From Notamacropus eugenii (taxonomy: Eukaryota > Chordata > Mammalia > Diprotodontia > Macropodidae), in contig NC_092876.1 of assembly GCF_028372415.1 (NCBI RefSeq), positions 221,885,528-221,949,527 on the forward strand: 64,000 bases of DNA, given 5' to 3'. Each line of letters opens with the position of its first letter. The stretch's first letter is position 1. Shown here in pieces: positions 1 to 10,924 of this stretch. Position numbers and translations under genes: made by a program. The notes beneath the pieces were generated by a model that searched no databases, was not told where the DNA came from, and worked only from the letters and a program-made list of their open reading frames with translations.

Positions 1-1330
1 TGTACTGTCTTTTCTCAATACTTATTTTCCTTTACCTTTCTGCTACCTTTAACTAACATCATTCATCACTCTCTCTTCCTTGATGCTCTCTTCTCACCAG
101 TTTTTTAGGACACCATCAATCTCTCCTGGTTCTCATCTTACCTTTCTGACCACTCCTTCTCTCTCCTTTGCTGGATCCCTCTTCCAGATCATGCCTTCTA
201 AACATATGTATCCCTCAAGGTTTGGTCATGACTCCCCCTCTCGTCTCCCTCTATACTATTTTACTACTACTGATCTCATCAGCTCCCATGAATTTAATTA
301 CCATCTATCTCTATGCTGATGTTTATTAAATCTTTCCCAAACTCTCTGCTGACCTCCAATTCCACATTTCCAACTGCCTGCCAGATATCTCAAACTGGTT
401 GTCCAATAGATATCTTAAACTCAATGTCAAAAAAAAAAAAAAAAAATTCAATATTCCCCTCCCCCAAATACTGCTCCTCCCTCTGTCACGTTCCCTTTTA
501 CTATAGAGGACAATACCATCTTTCCAATCCCTCATGCTCCCAATCTAGTCATCCTGGACTTCTTATTATGTCTCACTCACGTGCAATCTATTGCTAATCC
601 TTCTCAATTTCATATCTCAAATTGCCATCTCTCTCAAATACACCCCCTTCTCTCCTCTGATACTGCCATCACCCTGATGCAGGTCCTCATCACATCATGG
701 CTTGATTATTGTGACAGCCAGCTGATGGGTAAGCCTGCTTCAAGCCTCTCTCCACTCCAGTCCATCCTTTACTCAGCTGTCAAACTGATTTTCCTAAAAC
801 ACAGGTTTGACCATACCACCCTCCTAACTCAATAAACTCCTGTGACTCCCTATCACCTCCAGAATCAAATAAGAAATCTTCTGTTTGGTTTTTAGTCTTT
901 TTATAACCTGATCTCTTCTGACCTTTTCAGCCTTTTAACATTTTAGTCCCCTCCACATAATCTGAGCTCTAGTAACTCTGGCCTTCTTGATGCTCCTCAA
1001 ACAAGTTACTCCATCTTCAGACTCCAGGCATTTCCCACCCCCACCCCCCATACCATACCAATCCCCATTCTCATCTCTACCTCTGTTTCACTGGCTTCAA
1101 GTTTCAGCTAAAATCCTACTTTCTACAGGAGTAGGGCTTTCCTGACTCCCCCTTAATTTCAGTGCCTTCCCTCTCTTGATTATTTCCACTTTATCCCATA
1201 CATAGCCGTTTGCATTTTGTCTCCCCTATTAAACTGTGAGCTTCTCAAGAGCAGGAGCTATCTTCTGCCTTTTTTTTTGGTATTCCTAGCATTTAGCACA
1301 GTATCTAACACATAGTACAAAAATAAATGA
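1..1330 (+). mobile_element. L2 LINE, ORF2 end and 3' tail
   Basis: The plus strand encodes decayed L2 reverse-transcriptase text (LISSHEFNYHL, equivalent to the segment before the YADD active site) near 265-315, then HISNC..ILN further on. The 3' end carries the L2 signature TGAGCTTCTCAAGAGCAGG and TAGCACAGTATCTAACACATAGTA, to about 1330. An A-run lies at about 427-445. Old and frame-broken. Confidence 0.85.
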
Positions 1331-1339
1331 GAAACAAGT

Positions 1340-1665
1340 GATGCCTATCAACTGGGGAATGGCTAAACAAACTATGTTATACAAACATAATGGAATATGA
1401 CTGCGATGTAAGAAATGATGAATGTGGTGAATACAGAGAAGCATAGAAAGACTTACATGAACATGATAAAAAGTAAAATAAACAAAACCAGGAAAATCTA
1501 CACAATGACTACAAGGTAAATGGACAGAACCACAAAATAACTGAAAACGAATGCTGTAAAATTGCAAAGAATAAGTTTGGCCCCAAAGAAGCTATTAAAA
1601 AAATCCATCTTCTCTCAATATTTTGCAAAGATGGTGGAGAGGTTCACAAGTATGGAATACTGAAT
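1340..1665 (+). mobile_element. L1 fragment, ORF2 end and 3' region
   Basis: CCTATCAACTGGGGAATGGC and the following text match the C-terminal ORF2 region of mammalian L1 in plus orientation. Heavily decayed. Confidence 0.65.
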
Positions 1666-1689
1666 ATATTGTCACATTTTTTAAAAATT

Positions 1690-2190
1690 TCATTGATTAG
1701 GTTTGATTTTTTCTTTGAATATTTTCTCTAATGTAAAAACAATTTTTAACATTGTTTTAATTTTAGTTCTAAATTTTCTCCCTCTCTCCCCTCCCTCCTC
1801 TCTGAAAGAGAAAGCAATTTGACATAATTAGACATGTGCAATATCAAACATATTTCCATACTAGTTATGCTGTGAAAAAAAACTCTACAGATCTCCCCCC
1901 TAACCCAAATAACAGTAACACAATAAGATAAAAAACAGTATGCTTCTATGTGCATCCAGACACCATCAGTTTTTTCTCTGGAGACGAACAGCATTTTTCA
2001 TAACGAGTCCTTTGCAAATGTCTTGGATCACTGTATTGCTGAGAATAGCTAAGTCAGTCACAGTTGATCATCATACAGTATGGCTATTACTGTAGACAAT
2101 GTTCTCCTGGTTCTGCTCACTTCACTTTGTATCAGTTCATGTAAATCTTTCCAGGTTTTTCTGAAATCATCCTGCTTGTACCCCCACAAG
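1690..2190 (-). mobile_element. L1 3' fragment
   Basis: Antisense L1 3'UTR and ORF2 end: CCATCAGTTTTTTCTCTGGA and TTCTCCTGGTTCTGCTCAC are typical, the same text seen near 53160-53400 and 55200-55400. Confidence 0.75.
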
Positions 2191-2764
2191 GGGTACAGTC
2201 ATTACCTAATTGATGTTTTTTTTCTTACTTTTCTAATTGTTATATAAGTTGGAGGGGAAGGATTGGGCAAGATAATGGAGTAAACTTAAGTGACATAAAA
2301 ATAAGATAAATTTTAAAAGTGAGTATAAAACTATATAAGCCATTGATTCCATACTGAAACCAAAGGCAGAGCTCTTACTCAATACGTCAGAGAGGTGTGG
2401 CATCTTTGACCTGTTAAAAGGCACACTGATTCCTGCAACATAGGAACGTCTCCCTTTCCGTTTTTAAAATACCAAACATTCTCATTAAAATGTCTGTATT
2501 ATGAGTTTTTCATGACATAAGCTACCACATAACCACTGCTCATACTGAAAGATGGGACTGGACAGGGATCATGAAGCCCTGAGTACAGCTAGCTACAGAG
2601 TCATTCTCTTACATCCTCAGAAGCAAAATGCCCCCACTTTAAAAAGTCTGTCTTTGATAACCTTTTATGTCTAATCAATATTTATTTGGCAGGGGGGGGA
2701 AGGGGCAGGGATGAAGTAAGAGAACAGCTCTCTCGCGTCATGGATCCTAAACTTCCAAGTGGAC
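2190..2764. other. IFIH1 intron segment, nothing recognised
   Basis: AT-rich sequence without a recognisable repeat, exon or RNA gene; ends in a short G-run near 2692. Confidence 0.5.
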
Positions 2765-2885
2765 GAACGCCTCAGAAGCCATCTCGCCCAGCTCCCTCCT
2801 GGGGCACACACAGATCGGGTGATCTGCCCAAGATCGCAGAGGCAGACCAGATCTGAACTGGGCTGTCTTTTCACCTGGCCAGGTG
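2765..2885 (-). repeat. MIR-like SINE fragment
   Basis: GTGATCTGCCCAAGATCGCA followed by AGATCTGAACTGGGCTGTCT resembles the antisense core of MIR. It lies in IFIH1 intron 1 just downstream of exon 1 and has kept several CpGs, consistent with the flanking island. Confidence 0.55.
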
Positions 2886-3002
2886 AGCTATCGGGTTCTC
2901 AAGGAATAACTCGGTCAGAGGTGCCCCAGAATGCACACAGGTGCGCGCACACAGGTGTGCACACCGGGGGCAGGAGAGGGCTCTTTCTGAGGAGGCACCT
3001 AC

Positions 3003-3455
3003 CCGGTTCCGGTCTTCCTTCGTCAGCAGATCCTTCTCCAAGCACCTGTCCACCACATCAGCGGCGTGCAGCTTGTCCACCAGGGTGGGCTGCAGAAGGT
3101 CCAGCAGCTGGACGCACCGGTCGTGACAGGTCTCTAAGGACGGCGAGGGCAGGTCGGCGAGGTCCGGGCTCACGTAGCGAGCCGCCAAGGGGCAGCCCCC
3201 GTTCTGAAGCCCCGTGAGGAACTCCCGGGTCCAGCCGGGCCCCCACGTGCCTCTCTCCAGGGTGCTCAGCAGGACCTCGGCCGCGGCCGTGTTCCCCTCC
3301 GAGGCCGCGACGTGCTGGATCTGCTCTTTCTCCGCTCTTCCCAGGAAGGTCAGGTAGTCCAGCACCGGCTCCACTCGGATGTACCGCTTCAGCCTGGGCC
3401 TGAAGCACAGGAGCAGACTGCGGAAGGTCTCCTCCGGGGAATGCTCCCTCGACAT
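3003..3455 (-). CDS. IFIH1: IFIH1 (MDA5) first coding exon
   Basis: MDA5 is the cytosolic RIG-I-like helicase that senses long double-stranded RNA and signals through MAVS with its two N-terminal CARDs. The exon encodes 151 residues starting [15 protein letters not shown]. These align without gaps to my recollection of human MDA5 1-151: [11 protein letters not shown] at 28-38, LLSTLE at 62-67, GWTREF at 74-79, PLAARY at 89-94, DLPSPS at 101-106, [10 protein letters not shown] at 120-129, and LLTKEDRNR at the end. This covers CARD1 (roughly 7-97) and the start of CARD2 (from about 110). The ATG at 3455 is the family start and has G at -3. The exon ends in phase 0 at a GTAGGT donor (3002-2997). 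Lys23 and Lys43, the human ISGylation sites, are kept; the human Ser88 position is Cys. Exon 2 was not found between 1 and 2996, so the rest lies off the left edge. Confidence 0.97.
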
Positions 3456-4100
3456 CTCGCCCGGGTCGTGGGCAGCCCAGGGGCCCTCGGCGCGCTCCTG
3501 CGAGCCCTTCCCTCTTCGTCCTGCCTCGGCGCGGACCGTGGGTTTTACCGGAATGGCTCCGGCTGGCCGGCCTGCGCGGCGCTGAGTGCCCTGGCGCCCT
3601 GCTCCGCCAGGACTGCCCGCGGACACAAGGAGAGCTCCCTGGGCAGCTCTACCGGCTCGGCTCGGACCGGCAGGGCCCCCGGTCGCGGTGACACCACCTG
3701 TCTCGTCCCACAGCCCAAGCGCCGGCTGTCCGCGGGGCCAAGCTTCCGCCTGGTGGCCTGCGGGGAACTTAGTTTTTAAAGTCTGAACCGGGACAATTTC
3801 TGTTTCGATTCCCGGCTTCCAGAGCTTCCGTGCGTGAAGAGAGGGGCGGAGCCAGGCTGCGGCTGGGGAGGAACGTATATACGGACAATTCATGCAGACC
3901 TGCCTATTCAGAGGCAAAATAAAGTAGGTCTTTATTGGGTGAAGGAGCGAGCAGCAGCTCTGCGCTGAGTAGGAGGCAGAGCCCCCGCGTCCGCCAGGAT
4001 CCTAATTCTAGCAGCCCCGGGTGCATGCCCCAGACTCCCCTCCGGGCCGGGCCGGTTACGGAGACCTTCATTTTCTCCTTGATAAGATACAGGAGCGGGG
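3456..4100 (-). promoter_or_regulatory. IFIH1: IFIH1 5'UTR and CpG-island promoter
   Basis: CpG-rich sequence immediately upstream of the IFIH1 start codon, in contrast to the CpG-poor flanks. Elements read on the minus strand: an ISRE core at 3797-3806, a GC box (GGGGCGG on the plus strand at 3843-3849) and a TATA-like palindrome CGTATATACG at 3874-3883. The transcription start cannot be placed by eye; if the TATA-like site is used it would be near 3850 and the ISRE would fall inside the 5'UTR. The reading frame upstream of the MDA5 ATG stays open to another ATG at 3917, but family homology starts only at 3455. Confidence 0.75.
3797..3806 (-). promoter_or_regulatory. ISRE core in IFIH1 promoter
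   Basis: The minus strand reads CGAAACAGAAATTG, which contains an exact GAAANNGAAA core, the binding site for ISGF3 and IRF factors. It lies about 340 bp upstream of the IFIH1 start codon. IFIH1 is a classic interferon-stimulated gene, so an ISRE here fits; function is inferred. Confidence 0.65.
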
Positions 4101-4438
4101 CTAAACGATCTCCCAGGGCCCTTCCCGATTTGACTTAAGATTCCCCAACTTCCCTTGCTTGCTTTAGAGAAGACTGAGAAAGGCTTCAAGTCCGTGAAAG
4201 ACGTATACAAGCCGTCAGCGCTTCTGTTCCCAACAGATGCAGTGATGGGTTCGGGAAAGTGATGCAGGAAAATTTGGACAGCTGGGTGAAAGTCTGTAAA
4301 GAGCGCACTGCAGCGTGAGAGGTAGGTGGAAGAGCTCTCCATCTCCCTCCTCCTCCCTCTTTCTCTCTGCCTCCCTCTTTTTCAGAAAAAAGTACTTTCT
4401 TTTTAGACTTCAGATCTGTCGGAGACATTTTATTAATG
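4100..4438. other. Flank of IFIH1 promoter
   Basis: Transition from the CpG island to AT-rich DNA. A pyrimidine-rich stretch lies at 4333-4385. No gene seen. Confidence 0.4.
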
Positions 4439-4439
4439 T

Positions 4440-4685
4440 ATATGGTGGTACAATGGATAGACTATTAGACTTGGGTCAGGAAGACCTGAGTTCAAATTCA
4501 GCCTCAGACACTTACTAGCTTTGTGACTTCAGGCAAAGCTCCTACCTCTCTCAGCCTCAGTTTCTTTATTCATAAAAAGGAGGATAAAAATAACGTCTAC
4601 CTCACAAGGTTGTCATGAGGACCAAGTGAAGTAACATATACAAAGTACTTCACAAACCTTGAAGCGCTAGATGAATGTTAGCTGT
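4440..4685 (+). repeat. MIR/CORE-SINE
   Basis: Plus-strand SINE with tRNA-like head (GTACAATGGATAGACTATTA), core (CAGACACTTACTAGCTTTGT) and a MIR-type end (AAGTACTTCACAAACCTTGA). Confidence 0.8.
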
Positions 4686-4742
4686 ACACACATATATAAA
4701 TGTATGTGTGTGTATGTACACCTACACACACACACACACTCT
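4686..4742. repeat. TG/AC-rich microsatellite
   Basis: Alternating TATATAAATGTATGTGTGTG then (AC)n, directly at the 3' end of the SINE. Confidence 0.7.
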
Positions 4743-4994
4743 CTCTGCTAGTTGGAAGGAGAGATAAATGGCACATTTACCCCTGCTAATTGAAACTCCC
4801 CCTCCCCAGGCAAGCTCTTCATACATTTTATAGTTTTCAGAAACAAAGACAAAATTTCACAGTCAAGATCAAACAAATTTCAGAATTTAAGGAACAGAAT
4901 GTAGGTAACACTCAGATGGATCAAGTCCAGTGATATAACAGCATTCAGTCCCTCTTTAACCACTGCCTCTAAGGACTGTCTTTTACTCATGATC

Positions 4995-5170
4995 AAAAGT
5001 GAAGGAACGAATGAATGCCATTTATTAAAAACTTACTATATTGCAAAGCACTGAATTAGGGATAGGGACACAAATAAAAATTTAAGACATTTCTAGCTTT
5101 CAAGGAGCTCCCATTCTAATGGGGAAGAACGTATAGATAAGTTTCAGCTCCAAGTCAGATAGGAAAGTCC
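4995..5170 (-). repeat. L2 3' tail
   Basis: Antisense L2 end: CCATTTATTAAAAACTTACT, then AAGGAGCTCCCATTCTAATG. Confidence 0.65.
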
Positions 5171-5949
5171 TAGGTCCTTAGGTTGTAATGGTGAAGCATA
5201 TGGTAATGCATCATGTTCAGTGTCATTTCCATTGATTAACTCATATCACTTTGTCATGCTGAACAATTTAACAGGGTCAAAGATTTTGGAAACAATAATC
5301 TTCTTTTCTTGGTATTAAGTAGCTGTGGTTGCAGCATCCACAGAAGCGGTTGCTATATGTCCTCGGATAGAGGAGAGAGAAGTCTTGGAATGACTGAGGT
5401 GAAGGCTGGGTTGGAAACCAAACTGATGGTCTGGGGGTCTTGTCATTTCTGGGATTCTTGGGCTTAGATACTCATAGACGGCAGATGATCAGTTACTGGT
5501 GAACTCAAGTGAAGAGACATTTCTATCAATTGAATTTAAAAAAAACTTCCTTCTCATAAATCATTGTGCTAATTACTTCAAGCAGGAGTCCTTGACTAAT
5601 CAGGCTTTTCTCTGTAGAAACTAATTGGGTTTTCAATGAAAATGATTTTTGAAAGATGTCAGTGTAGGACATTGTTTCAGGATTAACAATTAAAGAAAGA
5701 CTTTTAAAACTTTAGATTAAAGTATGCTCCTAATATTATTTTGTAATATTAGGAGGGGAAGGGGGGGGATGGGGACATTGAGCTCGGTTTCCACATGTTT
5801 CTTTACAACTTTTACACATAAATAGAGGGCAATAACATCTAAGGTAAAGACTACTCTATGGAGTTGACATCTCCCTAATCCCATCAATCTTACACACTGC
5901 TCCAATAAAAATTTTTATAAAAAACACCATTATCTATATATCATTCAAA
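5171..5949. other. Intergenic, nothing recognised
   Basis: AT-rich, no coding region or repeat I can name. The minus open frame at 5717-5905 has no family resemblance. Confidence 0.45.
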
Positions 5950-6260
5950 AAATTTCTGCAATAGTCCACTATCAAAGTTCCAGATCTTTAGCCTAGCATT
6001 CAAGGCTCATCATAATCTGGCCTCTACCTCTGAAATCTTATTTGTCAGTATTGTTCAACACTAACTCTATGGGTCAATTCATTTTTTCACCCTTAACACA
6101 CCAGGCGCATGGCTATCTCTTGGTATGTTTACTCACATCTGATCGTTGAATGGAATTGAATTTCTAAAATACTTTCCTAAATTTTTTTCATGCCCTACAG
6201 GTTCTTCAAAGCCCAGAACAAACTGTGTTTCTGATGGGGTGCTTATGCTCGGGCCCCATT
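5950..6260 (+). repeat. L2 3' region
   Basis: TTCAAGGCTCATCATAATCT (the 'ctggc attcaaggccc' block of L2) in plus orientation. Confidence 0.6.
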
Positions 6261-7429
6261 TCCAAGATCACATTTCTCCCCAGCTTCAAAACACTAAGAG
6301 TTTTCTCCCCAGCCCAAGGACAGTATGCCTAGCAATAACTCACGAGTGGGCCCCAGGAAGACAAACTATCTTTCCCCATCACAAGAACAAGCTGACCTCT
6401 GAAGAAATTCTGTTGTAAAAACAGGACTATCTTGTAACCACAGAATTATCATGTATTGATTCCCAAAGTTATCATATTCAATCCAGAGGTCAAGTTATAG
6501 AAATCAACTCTCAAAGCTACCTTACCACAGATGTAACACCAAAAATACACCCCTTAAAAACCTCTTCCCCTGGTTTCCAGTAGTGAATGATGCCAGTGAC
6601 CAAGGTTGCAAGTTATCATCTAATTAGCATATCTGCCAGATAATCCATTACTTTTCCTATATAAGTTTTAGCATCATTCCTGTTAAGTTGCATGAAGCTC
6701 TGCCCTCTATATTGGTGTTACAATAAACCTTTGCTAATTTGACTTAAAGAATACTTGAGGGGGGAGGAGCCAAGATGGCGGAGTAGAAAGACACACATAT
6801 GCTAGCTCCAAACCCACAGCCCATAAAATATCTGTAAAGAAGAACTCCCAACAAATTCTGGAGCAGCAGAAGCCACAGAACAACGGAGCAGATGAGATTT
6901 CTGTTCCAGAGAGCCCTGAAAAACCGATGTGAAAGGTCTGCCATGCCCCAGACCCAGAGCAGAGCCCAGCCCTGCCTTGGCCATAGCACGGAGAGGAGCA
7001 GATCCGAGCAGGCTTCAGGGACAGAATCTCCAGCAGCCACACGGGTCCGTTCACCCACAGGTGACAAGGGTTGGTGAGAGGGTCTCTTTGGCTGGCCAGG
7101 AGGGGAGTGGGGTGTCCCTATAACTCAGGCCCCCTTGGGAGACAGCAGCAGGGGCAGCAGCAGACAGGGGCTCCCCAAGCAGGCAGGAGCCCGGATTCAT
7201 TGTTGAAGATCTCCACATAAACTCCCTGAGGGAACTGAGCCCCAAGTGGCGGCCCTGCCCCCACCTGAGCACCTGAACTTAATCTCACACTGAATAGCAA
7301 CCCCGCTCGCACCCAAAGCCCTGAGGCTGGGAAGCAGCATTTGAATCTCAGACCCTGCTGGCTGGGTGGATCTGGAGGCAAGGTGGGTGAGGAAAGAAAA
7401 CTCAGAAGTCAAGTTACTGGCTGGGAAAA

Positions 7430-8529
7430 TGCCCAGAAAAGGGAAAAAAAAAATAAGACTATAGAAGGTTATTTTCTTGGTGAACAGATAATTCCTCCCT
7501 TCCTTTCAGATGAGGAAAAACAATGCTTACCATCAGGGAAAGACATAGAAGTCAAGGCTTCTGTATCCCACACATCCAAAATAAATATACATGGGCTCAG
7601 GCCATGGAAGAGCTCAAAAAGGATTTTGAAAATCAAGTAAGAGAGGTGGAGGAAAAACTGGGAAGAGAAATGAGAGAGATGAAAGAAAAGCATGAAAAGC
7701 AGGTCAACACCTTGCTAAAGGAGACCCAAAAAATGCTGAAGAAAATAACACCTTGAAAAATAGGCTAACTCAATTGGCAAAAGAGGTTCAAAAAGCCAAT
7801 GAGGAGAAGAATGCTTTCAAAAGCAGAATTAGCCAAATGGAAAAGGAGGTTCAAAAGCTCACTGAAAAAAATAGTTCTTTCAAAATTAGAATGGAACAGA
7901 TGGAGGCTAATGACTTTATGAGAAACCAAGAAATCACAAAACAAAACCAAAAATATGAAAAAATGGAAGATAATGTGAAATATCTCATTGGAAAAACAAC
8001 TGACCTGGAAAATAGATCCAGGAGAGACAATTTAAAAATTATGGGACTACCTGAAAGCCATGATCAAAAAAAGAGTCTAGACATCATCTTTCAAGAAATT
8101 ATCAAGGAAAACTGCCCTGAGATTCTAGAACCAGGGGGCAAAATAAGTATTCAAGGAATCCACAGATCACTGCCTGAAAGAGATCCAAAAAGAGAAACTC
8201 TTGGGAACATTGTGGCCAAATTCCAGAGTTCCCTGGTCAAGGAGAAAATATTGCAAGCAGCTAGAAAGAAACAATTCAAGTATTGTGGAAATACAATCAG
8301 GATAACACAAGATCTAGCAGCTTCTACATTAAGGGATCGAAGGGTGTGGAATAGGATATTCCAGAAGTCAAAGGAACTAGGACTAAAACCAAGAATCTCC
8401 TACCCAGCAAAACTGAGTATAATACTTCAGGGGAAAAAATGGTCTTTCAATGAAACAGAGGACTTTCAAGCATTCTTGATGAAAAGACCAGACCTGAAAA
8501 GAAAATTTGACTTTCAAACACAAGAATGA
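7430..8529 (+). pseudogene. HAL1/L1 ORF1 (RNA-binding chaperone), frameshifted
   Basis: L1 ORF1-type protein. The N-terminal part is a coiled coil of heptad-rich Lys/Glu text (QVREVEEKLGREMREMKEKH, later EKEVQKLTEKN). From 7753 to 8529 the frame is open for 258 codons, with the RRM (RRDNLKIMGLPE) and the C-terminal domain (RITQDLAASTLRDRR, GLKPRISYPAKLS). The start is probably MPRKGK at 7430. An A-run near 7445-7455 breaks the frame soon after it, and a one-base loss near 7741-7750 splits the coiled coil from the rest. Otherwise well kept. Plausibly expressed once as a nucleic-acid chaperone for retrotransposition with L1 ORF2 in trans. Confidence 0.85.
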
Positions 8530-8661
8530 AGAGAAACATGAAAAGGTAAACAGCAAGGAGAAGTCATAAGGGACTTACTAAAGTTGAACTGTTTACATTC
8601 CTACATGGAAAGAAAATATTTGTAACTCTTGAAACTTTTCAGTATCTGGGTAGTGGGTGGG

Positions 8662-8664
<3 letters not shown>

Positions 8665-8699
<35 letters not shown>
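8665..8699. repeat. (AC)n microsatellite in HAL1 3'UTR
   Basis: About 17 AC units in the 3'UTR of the HAL1, probably carried by the element itself. Confidence 0.9.
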
Positions 8700-8702
<3 letters not shown>

Positions 8703-9600
8703 CACAGAGTGAATTGAATAGGATGGGATCATATCTTAAAAAATGATATAAGCGGTGAGAGAGAAATATATTGGGAGGAGAAAGGGAGAAATGGAATGGC
8801 AAATTATCTCTCATAAAAGAGGCAAGCAAAAGACTTTTTAGTGGAGGGAAAAAGAAGGGAGGTGAGAGAAAAACATGAAGTTTACTCTCATCACAGGAAG
8901 GAATAAAATGCACACTCATTTTGGTATGAAAACCTATCTTACAATACAGGAAAGTGGGGGATAAGGGGATAAGCAGGGTGGGGGGGATGATGGAAGGGAG
9001 GGCATGGGGAGGAGGAAGCAATTTGAGGTCAACACTCATGGGGAAGGACAGGATCAAAAGAGAGAATAGAAGTAATGGGGGACAGGATAGGATGGAGGGA
9101 AATATAGTTAGTCTTATACAACACAACTATTATGGAAGTCATTTGCAAAACTACACAGATATGGCCTATATTGAATTGCTTGCCTTCCAAAGGGAAGGGG
9201 TGGGGAGGGAGGGAGGAAGAGAAGTTGGAACTCAAAGTTTTAGGAACAACTGTTGAGTACTGTTCTTGCTACTAGGAAATAAGAAATACAGGTAAAGGGG
9301 TATAGAAAGTTATCTGGCCCTACAGGACAAAAGAGAAGATGGGGACAAAGGAAGGGAGGGATGCTAGAAGAGAGGGCAGATTGGTGATAGGGGCAATTAG
9401 AATGCTCAGTGTTTTGGGGTGGGGGGAGGGGACAAATGGGGAGAAAATTTGGAACCCAAAATTTTGTGAAAATGAATGTTAAAAGTTAAATAAATTAATT
9501 TAAAAAAAAAAAGAATATTTGAGTCTGTGAAATCATTCCAGATGACCGTCTCCTTTACTTCAGTCTTTGGAGGGTCCCTGAACCCCTTAAACGGAATCAT

Positions 9601-10924
9601 TTCCTCTTTGAAAACTCTTCCATTCACCTTCTTGAGATCAGCAACTGTCTTTTGCTCTGAACTCTTCTAGGATTCATTATTTGTACCACTCCAGCATTTA
9701 ACTTATGCTTTTTGGCAAGACTTGTTATTTTCCGCATTATATGTTAGAGGGGATATTCAAAGGAGTATTATCAGAGGTCAGTTTAAGCTCTCTGATCAAT
9801 TTAATGAGAATTCAGGGCAGGAGCCTTTGTCTAGGGGTCAGGAAGCCACCTCCCCAAAAAGAAAGCATTGACATTTTTTTTTTATAAGACAAAGACAACT
9901 TCTGATAGACTGTTAGTCACTGGAGATGATTGGCTGGTGGGAATTCAAGGAAACAGCATCTTACTGAAAAAATTGCATCTGCTTGTGATCTATAAAAAAT
10001 TAACAGAGACCAAATTTATTTCACTTCTCTTTTTAATTTTTTAACCTTTTCCCTGTTAGAAGACAAAGCAATTCACAGCAGATCAGGCCTATATTGCATT
10101 TAGGGAGGTATGGACAGGGAGCATGCCATTTCAGCCAGTTCCCCTCTGGGGGAACACCCACTAGTTACCCCCTGGAATTAGTAAGACTGCCTAGAGTAGG
10201 GGAACATGGGAACTACTTGTGCTTTACAGCTTTCTCAACAAAGACTGGAGACCAGAAAACCTGATAGAGAATTTTTGCTGCCCAAGAGATCACAGTCCCT
10301 AGGGTGATTAAGTTCCTACAGAAGCATTCCTACAGAAGCACATAAGATTGATGAAATAGATCTTTCAGCCCAAAAGCAAAGTTGATGGGCAATTCTCATG
10401 GACCCCAATTACTAAGCAGAGCGAGTGGGGGTGAGATTAAAATTTTCCATGTTACAAAAACCTAGGATCTTTCCTCCTAGCCAGAGAAGGGAGACATCTT
10501 GGGTAGAATCCAATTAGCTCTTGGTTGCCTCAAGGATAAACTCAAATTCAAGAGTTCCCAAGTTCAAGAGAAACTTGGTATTCAAGTGAAAAATTTCCCA
10601 GGCAACATTGCTATTTGGAAAAATAAAGACCCACACGGACTATGAGGCTAGAAGTTCAGCTTAAGACACTAGTGACTTGAAGAAATAAGAGATCTGGACT
10701 TTGTCACTTTACACATTTACAGTGATTCAGACAATACAGGACAGAGAAAAAGCATTACACGTTCAGTATCTCCTAAATGAGATTACCTTCCATGGGATGT
10801 CTATGGACACATCTGAGTGATTTATGCATTTTCTCTATTTGTTTCTGGGTTCCTATGTGTCCTTTGCAATGTATATACCTTGTGTGGGTATAATAGCAAA
10901 CACCCTGACACATCCAGGATAACC
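9601..10924. other. Intergenic, nothing recognised
   Basis: No gene or named repeat. Part of the beginning could be interior of the LTR element, but no viral domain is visible. Confidence 0.4.

Larger units (their letters stand above)
1..3002 (-). other. IFIH1: IFIH1 intron 1 (partial)
   Basis: This is the sequence downstream of the exon 1 donor on the minus strand, running off the window. It holds an L2 copy, two L1 fragments and a MIR-like SINE. No stretch resembles the next MDA5 exon (rest of CARD2), so the acceptor lies outside. Confidence 0.85.
6760..9509 (+). mobile_element. HAL1 (half-L1) LINE, near full length
   Basis: Starts GGGGAGGAGCCAAGATGGCG (L1 5'UTR), has a single ORF1-like region (about 7430-8529), no ORF2, then a purine-rich 3'UTR with an AC microsatellite and an A-rich tail at 9500-9511. 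Flanked by an imperfect 14-bp target duplication (AAAGAATACTTGAG 6746-6759, AAAGAATATTTGAG 9510-9523). A 2.75-kb unit with ORF1 only is the half-L1 structure known in mammals. One difference between the target copies suggests moderate age. Confidence 0.85.
6411..9600 (+). mobile_element. Solo-LTR-like fossil split by a HAL1
   Basis: From TGTTGTAAAAAC the sequence has an LTR layout: a U3-like block, a TATA box (CTATATAAG near 6658), a polyadenylation signal AATAAA (6722-6727) and a U5-like block. The last part resumes after the nested HAL1 (from 9510). Gammaretrovirus-like in style, but the family is not identified and the 3' end (about 9580-9610) is approximate. No internal viral genes recognised; a broken fossil, older than the HAL1 inside it. 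Confidence 0.5.

Noticed and set aside
2759-3217. 152-codon plus-strand open frame over IFIH1 exon 1
   Set aside because: It is the complement of a GC-rich coding exon; no domain, and MDA5 homology is on the other strand.
3312-3779. 155-codon plus-strand open frame over the IFIH1 exon and promoter
   Set aside because: GC-rich shadow frame with no family resemblance.
8593-9126. 177-codon minus-strand open frame
   Set aside because: Antisense of the HAL1 3'UTR and its AC microsatellite.
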